Under the pieces are notes generated by a model, which saw only the letters and a list, made by a program, of their open reading frames with translations, was not told the DNA's origin and searched no databases. Position numbers and translations under genes: made by a program. A DNA stretch of 64,000 nt from Terripilifer ovatus (lineage in GTDB: Bacteria; Pseudomonadota; Alphaproteobacteria; Rhizobiales; Beijerinckiaceae), in assembly GCA_029222685.1 (NCBI GenBank), contig JARHVB010000019.1:61753-125752 (forward strand), given 5' to 3'. Positions 27,144 to 35,865 of this stretch are shown here, piece after piece (position 1 is the stretch's first letter; each line of letters begins with the position of its first letter).

Positions 27144-28253
27144 TCAATGTGATGTCACGGAAAACAGCTGACGCGGCGTGCCGCACAGCAGTTCATGGCC
27201 CTTGTCGCGCACGATCAGCGAATCTCCGAGCACGAAATAGCCCACTGCCGGATGATAGGTGTTGGGATGCACGATGATCGTCATGCCGGTTTCCAGCGGA
27301 ATGTGAACATCCTCGAGAATCTGCGGCTTCTGGTCGGGGAAGAGACCCATGCCGTGGCCGCGTACGCGCGTGTATTCGCTGGTGACGTAATCGCCGAGGC
27401 CATATTTTCGGAACACGTCGTTTTCGGCCTTGGCGACCTGCGCCGCCGTTACGCCGGCTGCGACCGAAGCGATGCCGGCTTCCATGGCTTCGAGGTAGAC
27501 GGCGAAGGCCTGCTTCTGCGCTTCATTGGCTTCGCCCACCACAAGCGTGCGGCAGATCTGCGAGTAATAGCCGTCGACGCAAGGGGTGAGTTCGGTCGTC
27601 ACCATGTCGCCCTGCTTGAGCACCTTGCCGCTGGGCGGCGCCATGCCGCGCACTTCCTGGCCGCCGACGCCGATGATCATGAAATTTTCCGCCACGCCTT
27701 TGGTGCGGAAGAAGGTCTCGATCTCGGCGACGAGTTCATAGTCCTTGCGGCCGGGCCGCGCCGCATCGCGGAAGATCGCATAGCCTTCGTCCGCCAGTTT
27801 GGCGGCGCGGCGGACGGCGTCCATCTCGATTTCGAGCTTGGTCATCAAAAGGCGTTCGATGACATTGGTGCCGTCGGCGACGCGCAGGTCCTTTTCACCG
27901 TGCAGAAGCCCGTAAGGCAGCAGATGAAACGGCGCCGCGCCGATCTTGCGATTGCCTTCACGCGACAGGAGATTGCGCGCTTCCTTGACCAGCGAGGGTG
28001 CGTAGACGATCTCGCAGGTTTTCGTTTCGTCCCTGGCGCGATCGGCCTCGGCGGCATCGTCGAGGATCAGCGTCGTCGAGCCGTCGGCGCGCACCAGCGC
28101 GATGCCCTGGCCTTCCTGAATGCCGAAGTCCGTGGCGTAGCGCAGATGGTCGGCGTGCCAGTTGTTGCCGAAGAGGACGAGCACGTCGGTCTCGTCGGCC
28201 TTCATGGATTCGGCGAGCGCCTTCAGGCGGGCTTGGTGCGCGGGACTTGTCAT
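27144..28253 (-). CDS. M24 family protein (Xaa-Pro peptidase/creatinase fold) with altered metal site
   Basis: This 369-residue protein has a clear M24 layout: creatinase N-domain (to about 130) and pita-bread domain. The conserved RGHGMGL gives H300. Other ligand positions differ from metallo-members: first Asp is E221, second Asp is Q232 (SQICRT in place of SDxTRT), first Glu is H329 (VHPNTY in place of xEPGxY), and the final Glu position reads GDS. Loss of metal ligands is known for creatinase, but the creatinase catalytic His context is not visible here either. It lies 7 bases after HyuB and 10 bases before a second M24-like gene, so it likely acts on the product or substrate of HyuAB. 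Confidence 0.82.
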   Translation of the reverse strand: MTSPAHQARLKALAESMKADETDVLVLFGNNWHADHLRYATDFGIQEGQGIALVRADGSTTLILDDAAEADRARDETKTCEIVYAPSLVKEARNLLSREGNRKIGAAPFHLLPYGLLHGEKDLRVADGTNVIERLLMTKLEIEMDAVRRAAKLADEGYAIFRDAARPGRKDYELVAEIETFFRTKGVAENFMIIGVGGQEVRGMAPPSGKVLKQGDMVTTELTPCVDGYYSQICRTLVVGEANEAQKQAFAVYLEAMEAGIASVAAGVTAAQVAKAENDVFRKYGLGDYVTSEYTRVRGHGMGLFPDQKPQILEDVHIPLETGMTIIVHPNTYHPAVGYFVLGDSLIVRDKGHELLCGTPRQLFSVTSH

Positions 28254-28260
28254 TTTTGCC

Positions 28261-30021
28261 TCATGCGCTCTTTGCGTTGGAGCTGGCTTTGGGCGTTACG
28301 GTCGCCTTCCAGCCGTAGAACTCGGCTGCCTTGGCGGGCTCGACGAAGCCTTGCGCCACGTCGTTGGCGATGGCTTCCGGCGCGCGCTCCTGCGGCCTGC
28401 CGTAGCCACCGCCGCCGGCGGTGAGGAAGGTGACGCGGTCGCCCTTGGCGAGCGGAATTTCCGTGCCCTTGAAGACGATACGCTCGGGACCCTCGACCGG
28501 TTTCACGATGGCGACGTTGTGCGCACCGTTGCCGCCGCCGTTCAGGCCCCATGGCGGGTTGCGGGTGCGTTCGCAATTGATGGTGACCTGGCACGGCACA
28601 AGGGTGCGATAGGTGATGCGCACGCCGAGGCCGCCGCGGTATTTGCCCGGACCGCCGGAATCATCGCGCAGGGCGTGTTCCTCGACGAGGATGGGGTAGC
28701 GGATTTCCTGGAGTTCCACCGGCGAGTTGCGGACGTCGCCCTGGCAGACGGAGACGCTGGCGTCCTCGCCGTCTTCCGTCGGCCGGCCGCCCCAGCCGCC
28801 GCCGAAAATGTTGAGCAGCAGGAAGCGCGTGCCGTCTTCCTTGTAGCCGTAGAAGGAGCAGCCGCCCATGTCGCCCTTGTGGGCGGCAGGGATCAGCTTC
28901 GGCAGGGCCGGCGCCAGCGCTTTCAGGATGGTGTCGATGGTCGTCGGCAGTGCGATGCTCCACAGGCCGATGGCGGTGCCGGGCTTGGCGCTGACGATCG
29001 TGCCCTCGGGAATCTTGACGTTGAGGGCGCGGAAGCAGCCTTCGTTGACGTCAAGGTCGGGCGAGGTGATCGCCTTGAAGGCGACGCGCGCGGCGGCGAT
29101 GCCGCCGGACTTGCCGGAGTTCAGCGGCGAATGGGTCTGGCCGTTCATCTCGCTATAGTCCACGGTCATGATCGGGCCGGCGATCTCGACGGTGACCTTG
29201 ATGCGGATCGGCTGGGTGAGGTTGCGGCCGTCGTTATCGAGCTCGCTCTCAGCCTGGTAGATGCCGTCGGGAATCTGCTCGATGACGTTACGGACGGCCT
29301 GGTCGGCCTGGTCCCAGATGCGATCGACGCAGGCCTCGACGGTGGGGCGGCCATAACGCTGGACGAGTTCGCCATAGCGCCTGGCGCCGAGCTGGCACGA
29401 GGCCATCTGGGCGCGCAGGTCGCCGAGGCTGGCGTCGGGGAAGCGGACGTTATCGTGGATGATCTGCCACAGGGTCTCGTTGCGCTTGCCCTCTTCGTAG
29501 ATCTTGAGGGACCGCATCTGCAGGCCTTCGGCGAAGATCTCCGTCGTCAGCGACGAGCCGAAGCCGATGCGCATGCCGCCGATGTCGACCCAGTGGGCGC
29601 GATTGGCGGCGAAGCCGACGAGTTCGCCATCGACGAAGCAGGGTGCGTAGATGACGACGTTGTTGAGATGCTGGCCGCAGACTTCGCCATGATTCATGAT
29701 CATGATGTCGCCCGGCTTGAAGCCGTCGAGGCCCCAGCGCCTGATGCCGTCTTCGACGGCGATGCCGAGATCGGCCAGGAAGATGGGCAGGCCGCCGCGG
29801 TTCTGGGAGATCATGCGGCCCGAGGTGTCGATGAGGCCGCAGCAGAAATCGCGCACCTCATAGATCATCATGTTGTAGGCGGCCTTGCACAGCGCGTTGG
29901 CCATCTCGTCCGCATAGGCGACAATCGAATTGCGGACGACTTCCACTGTGATCGGATGCGCGTCGATGTTCTTCTTGGTCTTTGTGGCAGTCATCGTTGT
30001 GGCCAAATTGCTAGTAGTCAT
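28261..30021 (-). CDS. Hydantoinase B/oxoprolinase family protein (HyuB-like)
   Basis: This 586-residue subunit of the hydantoinase/oxoprolinase/acetone-carboxylase family is visible from the HPITVEVVRN start, the GDIMIMNHGEVCGQHLNN segment near 104-121, HWVDIGG at 143-149 and the C-terminal TAGGGGYGRP signature. With HyuA it forms an ATP-dependent enzyme that opens cyclic imides or lactams (N-methylhydantoin, 5-oxoproline) or carboxylates ketones. The ATG at 30021 has AAGGAGG upstream inside the end of hyuA, five bases from its stop; the frame extends further only through overlap. Which reaction applies cannot be decided from sequence. Confidence 0.9.
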   Translation of the reverse strand: MTTSNLATTMTATKTKKNIDAHPITVEVVRNSIVAYADEMANALCKAAYNMMIYEVRDFCCGLIDTSGRMISQNRGGLPIFLADLGIAVEDGIRRWGLDGFKPGDIMIMNHGEVCGQHLNNVVIYAPCFVDGELVGFAANRAHWVDIGGMRIGFGSSLTTEIFAEGLQMRSLKIYEEGKRNETLWQIIHDNVRFPDASLGDLRAQMASCQLGARRYGELVQRYGRPTVEACVDRIWDQADQAVRNVIEQIPDGIYQAESELDNDGRNLTQPIRIKVTVEIAGPIMTVDYSEMNGQTHSPLNSGKSGGIAAARVAFKAITSPDLDVNEGCFRALNVKIPEGTIVSAKPGTAIGLWSIALPTTIDTILKALAPALPKLIPAAHKGDMGGCSFYGYKEDGTRFLLLNIFGGGWGGRPTEDGEDASVSVCQGDVRNSPVELQEIRYPILVEEHALRDDSGGPGKYRGGLGVRITYRTLVPCQVTINCERTRNPPWGLNGGGNGAHNVAIVKPVEGPERIVFKGTEIPLAKGDRVTFLTAGGGGYGRPQERAPEAIANDVAQGFVEPAKAAEFYGWKATVTPKASSNAKSA

Positions 30022-30026
30022 GGCGC

Positions 30027-32087
30027 TCACGCCTCCTTGCCGGCGAGATCGACGATGAGATGACCGGCCTTGCTCACGGTCACCTTGTCTCCCGGATGAA
30101 TGAGAATGGTGGAATTCGGCTCTTCGACGACGGCGGGGCCGGTGAAGGCGAAACCGGCGGGCAGGGCCGGACGCCACAGGACGCGCGCCTTCTCCGGCTT
30201 TTCCGGATCGGTGAAGATGACGTCGCGGCTGGTTTCCTCGGCCGTCTCGGTCGGGGTCCAGTCTTCCGACAGCCATTCCTCGGCGATGGTGTCGCTGCGC
30301 GCCGCCGTCACCACAAGGCGCAGGTTGACGACTTCGAGCTTTTCCTCCAGCGCCGACTGGCCGTAACGCTGGTCGTGCTCTTCATTGAACAGAGCCCGCA
30401 CTTTGGAGATGTCGCCGGTGAGCATCTGCGGCGACGAGATCGCAATCGCAAGGGCATGTTCCTGGCCGACGTAGCGCAGGTCTGCATAGAAGCGGAAGTC
30501 GGCGACGTCGGCGCCGACCCCGTCGCGCTGCATCTGGGCATGGCCGTCCTGGCCAAGTTCGTTGAATACCCGTTCGACCAGAGCTGCATCGAGCGAACCG
30601 AGGCGGCCAACGAGCGTGCGCACGAAATCCTGCCGCCAGGACGCCATCAGCATGCCGAGCGCCGAGAAGGTGCCGGGCAGTTTGGGAATGATGACCTGCG
30701 GGATGAAGATTTCCCGCGCGATGGCGATGGCATGTAGGGGGCCCGCGCCGCCGAAGGCGATCATGGCGGTGTCGCGCGGATCGACGCCCTTGTTGACGGA
30801 GACGGCGCGGACCGAGAGCGACATGTTGTTGTCGGAAATGGTGGCGATGCCGAGCGCCGCCTCCTTGGTCGGCAGACCCAGCGGCTTGCCGACCTTTTCG
30901 TCGATGGCGCGTTCGGCGGCGGCGATGTCGAGATGCATATTGCCGCCGAGGAAGCGGTGGCCGTTGATGCGGCCAAGCACGAGATCGGCGTCGGTGACGA
31001 CCGGGTCCATGGAGCCCTTGCCGTAACAGGCAGGACCGGGATCGGCGCCCGCGCTGCGCGGGCCGACATGCAGGCCGCCGGTCGGATCGACCCAGGCGAT
31101 GGAGCCGCCGCCGTTGCCGACTTCGACGATGTCGACGACCGGCAATTGCATCGGCTGGCCGGAGGCGTGGTCGCCGATGACATAGCCTTCCTCGATGGCG
31201 GGATGACCGTTGGTGATCAGCGACGACTTGGCGGTGGTGCCGCCCATGTCGAAGCCGATGCACTTGGCGAGGCCGAGGTGGGTTGCGAGGCGGCCGGCGC
31301 CGATCATGCCGGCGACGGGGCCCGATTCCATCATCGACACGGGCTGCGCCTTGGCCTGATCGAGGGACATGACGCCGCCGTTCGAGCGCATCAGATGCAG
31401 CTTGCCGACGAATGCCTCCTTGCGGAGATAGTCGTCGAGGGTGCCGAGATAATTGCGCACGCGCGGACCGACGAAGGCGTTGAGCACGGTGGTCGAGGTG
31501 CGCTCGTATTCGCGGAACTCGCGCAGGATCTCGTGGCTCAAGGTCACGAACAGGCCGGGGATGGTGCGCCGCAGGACTTCGCCGATGGCGCGCTCATGGT
31601 CGGGATTGGCATAGGCGTGCAGCAGGCAGACGGCGACCGCCTCGATGCCCTGGGCCTTGATCTCCCTGGCGACAGCCTCGACTTCGGCGGTGTCCATGGC
31701 GGTCAGGACCTTGCCTTCGTGATTGACGCGCTCGTTGACTTCAAAGGTCAGGCGGCGCTCGACCAGCGGCTTGGGACGATGGAACCAAAGGTTGAATGCC
31801 TCGATGCGGTTGCCGCGGCCGATGGCGTAGACGTCGCGAAAGCCCTTGGTGGTAATCAGCGCCGTCACGGCGCCCTTGCGCTCCAGTACGGTGTTGATGG
31901 CGATGGTCGAACCGTGCAGCACTTCGCCGAGGTTCGGCAGGTCGCACTTGGCCAGACGCAGGGTGTCGGCGACGCCGCGCGTCGGGTCAGCCGGGGTTGT
32001 TGAGGACTTGGATGTGACGATCTTGCCGTCGATGCATCCAACGAGGTCGGTAAAAGTACCACCGATATCTACGCCTACGATATTCAT
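30027..32087 (-). CDS. Hydantoinase A/oxoprolinase family protein (HyuA-like)
   Basis: This 686-residue ATP-using subunit has an actin-like ATPase fold shown by DIGGTFTD at residues 7-14, HGSTIAINTVLERKG, then GFDMGGTTAK and the SAGADPGPACYGKG loop. It phosphorylates the carbonyl or bicarbonate during hydantoin, oxoproline or ketone activation, working with the HyuB-like protein. Its ATG overlaps the TAA of the upstream permease gene by one base (TAATG), so it is translationally coupled to the importer. That coupling is good evidence that the imported solute is the enzyme substrate. Confidence 0.92.
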   Translation of the reverse strand: MNIVGVDIGGTFTDLVGCIDGKIVTSKSSTTPADPTRGVADTLRLAKCDLPNLGEVLHGSTIAINTVLERKGAVTALITTKGFRDVYAIGRGNRIEAFNLWFHRPKPLVERRLTFEVNERVNHEGKVLTAMDTAEVEAVAREIKAQGIEAVAVCLLHAYANPDHERAIGEVLRRTIPGLFVTLSHEILREFREYERTSTTVLNAFVGPRVRNYLGTLDDYLRKEAFVGKLHLMRSNGGVMSLDQAKAQPVSMMESGPVAGMIGAGRLATHLGLAKCIGFDMGGTTAKSSLITNGHPAIEEGYVIGDHASGQPMQLPVVDIVEVGNGGGSIAWVDPTGGLHVGPRSAGADPGPACYGKGSMDPVVTDADLVLGRINGHRFLGGNMHLDIAAAERAIDEKVGKPLGLPTKEAALGIATISDNNMSLSVRAVSVNKGVDPRDTAMIAFGGAGPLHAIAIAREIFIPQVIIPKLPGTFSALGMLMASWRQDFVRTLVGRLGSLDAALVERVFNELGQDGHAQMQRDGVGADVADFRFYADLRYVGQEHALAIAISSPQMLTGDISKVRALFNEEHDQRYGQSALEEKLEVVNLRLVVTAARSDTIAEEWLSEDWTPTETAEETSRDVIFTDPEKPEKARVLWRPALPAGFAFTGPAVVEEPNSTILIHPGDKVTVSKAGHLIVDLAGKEA

Positions 32088-32929
32088 TATTTCCCGGACT
32101 CCGACAGTTGGATCTTCGGCGCCTTGCGTTTGCCAGGCGTCAGCCTGTTTTCCGCGATGCGCACCAGTTCGTTGAAAACGATAGCGATAACGGCGAGACA
32201 GAGGGTCAGCGCGAACAGCGGCGCCGGATTGTAGTTCTCAGCGAAGACGCGCGTGTAATAGCCAACGCCGCCGGTCGAGACGTAGAGCTCGGCCAGGATG
32301 ACGCCGAGGAGTGTGAGCGTCATGCCGAGCCGCAGGCCGGTGAAGAGGCTCGGCACCATGTTCGGCAGGATGACGTGGCGGATGACGTCCGCGTTCGATG
32401 CGCCCATGGATTTCGCGCCGCGCACGTGCAGTTCCTTCACATCGCGCATGCCGGCCACGACATTGACGATGATGGGAAAGATGCCGTGCGAGAAGCCGAA
32501 GGCGATCTTGGCGGCTGGCCCAAGGCCGAAGATCATGATGACCAGCGGCATGAACGCGACTTGCGGGATGGCGAACAGCATCAGCACGATCGGAAACAGG
32601 GCCGCGCGGCTGAAGTTCGTCGCACCGATAACGAGGCCGATCAACAGGCCGAAGGCGACCGCCATGGCATAGGCGACGGCGATCTCCATGACGCAGAGCC
32701 AGAGCGCGCTGATGATCTTGGGCTCGGAAACGATCGACGTGAAGAAGGCGTCGAGCACCGCCGACGGCGGGCGCATGAACGCCGGATCGGCGTGGAAGCG
32801 GCCGTAATATTCGAGCAGCGCGACGACGATGGCGATGAGGCCGACTCTCAGCCAGAACGGGCTCTTAAGCATCTTCGCCAATGGCGACGATCCGGTCGAA
32901 CGTGGTTGTGTGGAGGTGAGACTGGTCAT
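32087..32929 (-). CDS. NitT/TauT-type ABC transporter permease
   Basis: This 280-residue inner-membrane permease of the nitrate/sulfonate/taurine-like group has about six membrane helices. The ATPase contact loop reads LHVRGAKSMGASNADVIRHVILPN, matching the EAA motif. It is adjacent to a second permease on the same strand, so they likely form a heterodimer. The C-terminal tail is basic (LTPGKRKAPKIQ). The gene overlaps hyuA by one base. Confidence 0.92.
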   Translation of the reverse strand: MTSLTSTQPRSTGSSPLAKMLKSPFWLRVGLIAIVVALLEYYGRFHADPAFMRPPSAVLDAFFTSIVSEPKIISALWLCVMEIAVAYAMAVAFGLLIGLVIGATNFSRAALFPIVLMLFAIPQVAFMPLVIMIFGLGPAAKIAFGFSHGIFPIIVNVVAGMRDVKELHVRGAKSMGASNADVIRHVILPNMVPSLFTGLRLGMTLTLLGVILAELYVSTGGVGYYTRVFAENYNPAPLFALTLCLAVIAIVFNELVRIAENRLTPGKRKAPKIQLSESGK

Positions 32930-32936
32930 GATCCGC

Positions 32937-33689
32937 TCACCTCGACCTGATCTTGTTTTCGAAACTGTAGGCGAGCAGGTTGAGCGTCACCGACATGCAG
33001 ACGACGAACAGGATCCAGGCGAACATGCGCGCCGGTTCCATGAGTTCCGCCGCGAGCGCGATATTGCGGCCGATGCCCGCGACCGACGAGATCGTTTCAC
33101 CGCCGAGCACGGAAGCGAGGCAGATGAAGAAGCCGATGCGCAGCCCGGTGAACAGGACGGGCAGGGCGCCGGGCATCAGCACATAGCGGAAGATGTCCCA
33201 ACGCGAGCCGCCCATGGACTGGGCCGCGAGAAGATAGCGCTTCTCCATGTTGGAAAAGGCGGCAATCGTGTTCAGGGCGATCGGAAAGAACGCATAGGTC
33301 GCGCCATAGGCGACCTTCGATCCGGTGCCGACACCGAAGAACAGGATGAACATCGGAAAGAACAGGGTGATCGGAATGGTGAACAGGCCGGAGATCAACG
33401 GCTCAATGGTGGCGATGGCCAGCTTCGAACGGGTGACGAGATAGCCGGCCAGAACGCCCAGGACGAGCGCGATGACAAAGCCCTTGAGCGCGGTCGTCAG
33501 GGTGACGAGCACGGCCGACCAGAAAGAAGCTGTCTGGAACAGTCTCGTCAGCGCGTCGATGACGTCGCCCGGCTTTGGCAGGAACAGGCGGCTGATGTTG
33601 CCGCTCTCGGTGAGGAAGTACCAGGCAGCGGCAACAAACACGAGAAAGACGTATTGTACCGAGCGTGAAGAGAGACTGGCGCGCTGCAT
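32937..33689 (-). CDS. NitT/TauT-type ABC transporter permease
   Basis: This 250-residue permease partner has LLAAQSMGGSRWDIFRYVLMPGALP as its EAA loop and about six hydrophobic segments. It starts two bases after the ATPase stop and ends seven bases before the other permease, so the importer genes are tightly packed. Together with the ATPase and the Tat-type binding protein it makes a complete importer. Confidence 0.92.
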   Translation of the reverse strand: MQRASLSSRSVQYVFLVFVAAAWYFLTESGNISRLFLPKPGDVIDALTRLFQTASFWSAVLVTLTTALKGFVIALVLGVLAGYLVTRSKLAIATIEPLISGLFTIPITLFFPMFILFFGVGTGSKVAYGATYAFFPIALNTIAAFSNMEKRYLLAAQSMGGSRWDIFRYVLMPGALPVLFTGLRIGFFICLASVLGGETISSVAGIGRNIALAAELMEPARMFAWILFVVCMSVTLNLLAYSFENKIRSR

Positions 33690-33691
33690 GG

Positions 33692-34534
33692 TCAGGCGCC
33701 TGTCGGTTGCGGATCGCGCTGCAGCGCCATGGTGGCGCGGATTTCATCGCGCAGCAGGGCGTAGCATTCATTGCGCAGTTCACTGAAGCGCGGCTCGAGC
33801 ATGAAATCGGGCGAGCGCGGATGCGGAGTCTTCACATCGATGATGGTCTTGATCTTGCCGGGGCGGGCACTGATCACCGCGATACGATCGGAGAGGAACA
33901 CGGCTTCGGCGAGCGAGTGCGTCACGAAGACAATGGTCTTGCCGGTCTCGGCGAGCAATTGCGACAGGTCCTCGCCGAGCACCATGCGGGTCTGTTCGTC
34001 GAGCGCGGCGAAGGGCTCGTCCATCAGCAGGATGCCGGTCTTGACGCAGATGCCGCGCGCCATGTTGACCCTCTGGCGCATGCCGACCGACAACTGGTCG
34101 GGATAGTGCTTGGCAAAGGAGGCCATGCCGACGGCCTTCAGCGCCGTCATGGCGCGGTCATCCCACTCGGATTTCGGGATGCCTTGGAATTTAAGCGCGA
34201 TGTGGAAGTTCTCGATCACGGTGTACCAGGGAAACAAGGTGCTTTCCTGGAACACGAAGGCGATCTTGTCGGGATGCGGCTTGCCGTCGACCAGGCGACC
34301 GTCGACAGTCACCGAGCCGCTCGACGGCCGGAACAGGCCGCCGACGATGTTGAGCAGGGTGCTCTTGCCGCAGCCCGACGGCCCGAGCAGACATACGAAT
34401 TCGCCCTTGCGGATATCGAGCGAAATATTGTCGAGCGCGAGCACGCTTTCAGGCGACCCTTCGTCGCCGAAACGCTGGGTCACATTCTTGATGGAGATCG
34501 CAATATCGTCGTTGTTCTTGTCGACCTGAGTCAT
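33692..34534 (-). CDS. NitT/TauT-type ABC transporter ATPase with variant signature motif
   Basis: This 280-residue ATPase is similar to SsuB/TauB. Walker A GPSGCGKS is at 51-58, the Q-loop is FQESTLFPW, Walker B is LLMDEP at 169-174 and the switch His is in VTHSLAEA. The ABC signature reads LSVGMRQR at 148-155 instead of LSGGMRQR, so one of the two glycines contacting ATP is Val; activity may be reduced. It lies between the binding protein and the permeases in one operon. Confidence 0.92.
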   Translation of the reverse strand: MTQVDKNNDDIAISIKNVTQRFGDEGSPESVLALDNISLDIRKGEFVCLLGPSGCGKSTLLNIVGGLFRPSSGSVTVDGRLVDGKPHPDKIAFVFQESTLFPWYTVIENFHIALKFQGIPKSEWDDRAMTALKAVGMASFAKHYPDQLSVGMRQRVNMARGICVKTGILLMDEPFAALDEQTRMVLGEDLSQLLAETGKTIVFVTHSLAEAVFLSDRIAVISARPGKIKTIIDVKTPHPRSPDFMLEPRFSELRNECYALLRDEIRATMALQRDPQPTGA

Positions 34535-34557
34535 CCGTATTGACGCCTTTGAAAGGA

Positions 34558-35547
34558 TTAGACTTTGACCGGTGCGAAACCGGGCATGAACATTTCCTTG
34601 GCTTCCGGAATCCGGTCGAGAATGCCGAGATCCTTCAGCGAATAGCGGATGGTTTCGATCGCCTTGGGATTGAAGGCACCGTCCATCGACAGCATTTTCA
34701 GCTCATAGTCGTAGCTTTCGTCGATCACTTTTTCGCTGATCTTCATGGTGGCGGCGATGAACTTCACCGTGTCGGCGCGGTTGTCGCGCATGTAGTGGGC
34801 GGTCTTGAACCAGCCGCGCAGGAAGCGGCGAACCAGCTCCGGATTCTTGTCGACGAGGGGGCGGGACGCATAGATCACATGGGTGTGGAAATCAGGCACT
34901 GCGTCGGCGAAGGTCGCGAGCAGCCGGCCCTGGCCCTGTTCGACCAGGTTCCAGGTTTCCTGGATGGAGTTGACGCTACCGGCGAGCTCGCCTGACTTCA
35001 TCGCGGCGAGCCTTGTGCGCATCTCGCCCATGGGAACCACTTCAATGCCGTCGGCGCCCCAGCCCTTGCTGTCCGACAATTTGCGCGTCAGCCAGTCGGT
35101 CAGCGAGCCTGCGGTGGTGACGCCGATGCGCTTGCCCTTGAGGTCGTCGACGGTCTTGATGGGGCTGTCCTTCATGACGACGAGGGACATATTGCGCGGT
35201 TCACTGGCCAATGCCGCAACCGCGATGGCGGGAACGCCCTTGGCGGCATAGCCCATGCCGGGGCCGGAACCGAGGCCGACATCGATGGCTCCGGCGGCAA
35301 AGGCCTGCTGCATCTGGCCGTCGCCGCGGAACACCGACACTTCGGCATCGATGCCCTCCGACGCGAACATGCCCTTGGCCAGGCCGAGATCGGCCCCGCA
35401 GAACGGAAAGGAAGTGCCGACGGATTTGGCGATCCGCACCTTGTCGGCGGCGAAGGCGCGCGACGTGATGACGAATGGCGCTGCAAGCGAAACGGCCACG
35501 GCCGTGCGGCGAGAAATGGCGGTGGGAGATGCGGATTTGATGGTCAT
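34558..35547 (-). CDS. NitT/TauT-type ABC transporter substrate-binding protein (Tat signal)
   Basis: This 329-residue periplasmic binding protein has a Tat-like signal peptide (SRRTAVAV, hydrophobic stretch, then SRAFAAD) and the SsuA/NMT1-like fold: FFxGADLGLAKGMF-type helix, DVGLGSGPGMGYAAKG, and DDLKGKRIGVTTAGS near residue 130. GGAAGGG precedes the ATG. It is the first gene of the eight-gene operon. Ligands of this family include sulfonates, nitrate, thiamine precursors, phthalate and ureides; the pocket residues do not settle which. Confidence 0.9.
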   Translation of the reverse strand: MTIKSASPTAISRRTAVAVSLAAPFVITSRAFAADKVRIAKSVGTSFPFCGADLGLAKGMFASEGIDAEVSVFRGDGQMQQAFAAGAIDVGLGSGPGMGYAAKGVPAIAVAALASEPRNMSLVVMKDSPIKTVDDLKGKRIGVTTAGSLTDWLTRKLSDSKGWGADGIEVVPMGEMRTRLAAMKSGELAGSVNSIQETWNLVEQGQGRLLATFADAVPDFHTHVIYASRPLVDKNPELVRRFLRGWFKTAHYMRDNRADTVKFIAATMKISEKVIDESYDYELKMLSMDGAFNPKAIETIRYSLKDLGILDRIPEAKEMFMPGFAPVKV

Positions 35548-35865
35548 GTTACCTTCCCTTCCTTGTTCTTGATTAGCGGGTGCGAAGCCCGCGACTCATG
35601 TCGTTTGCTTCCAGCCCATGGTCGCGGCAAAGCGCCGGCCCGAGGGAGGGTGCCAGTTCTGGTGAAATGGTGCCAGTTAATGCTGTCACTGATGCCGACA
35701 CTTGCGTTTCCCTAACGAAAGCCCGGCCACCGGCCTTGGACTTGCGAAACTGCCTTGACCTTTACCGCCAGGCTCGTTTCGCCCCGGATAGGAGGTGATG
35801 GGCGGAGGCAAAGCAAGGCGTCGCCAGGCTTGGTTAAATATAGCTATTCAACTATAACTATAACC
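35548..35865. promoter_or_regulatory. Divergent promoter region between importer operon and LysR gene
   Basis: No gene is seen in this 318-base spacer. Its right end is AT-rich against the local background and contains the palindrome at 35839-35856. It should contain the operon promoter to the left and the LysR promoter to the right. Confidence 0.6.
35839..35856. promoter_or_regulatory. Candidate LysR-type binding site (TATAG-N8-CTATA)
   Basis: TATAG at 35839-35843 and CTATA at 35852-35856 form a perfect inverted repeat, and the T-N11-A pattern of LysR boxes is met within it. It lies only 9 bases before the LysR ATG, a position suited to autorepression and divergent control of the eight-gene operon. 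Confidence 0.5.

Noticed and set aside
27144..28253. Naming the M24 protein creatinase and the operon a creatinine pathway
   Set aside because: The fold and the HyuAB link fit, but the creatinase catalytic His context is not visible, so only the family name is given.
28162..30063. Plus-strand frame of 633 codons over HyuB
   Set aside because: It is a shadow of the HyuB coding strand; no ribosome site or motif supports it.
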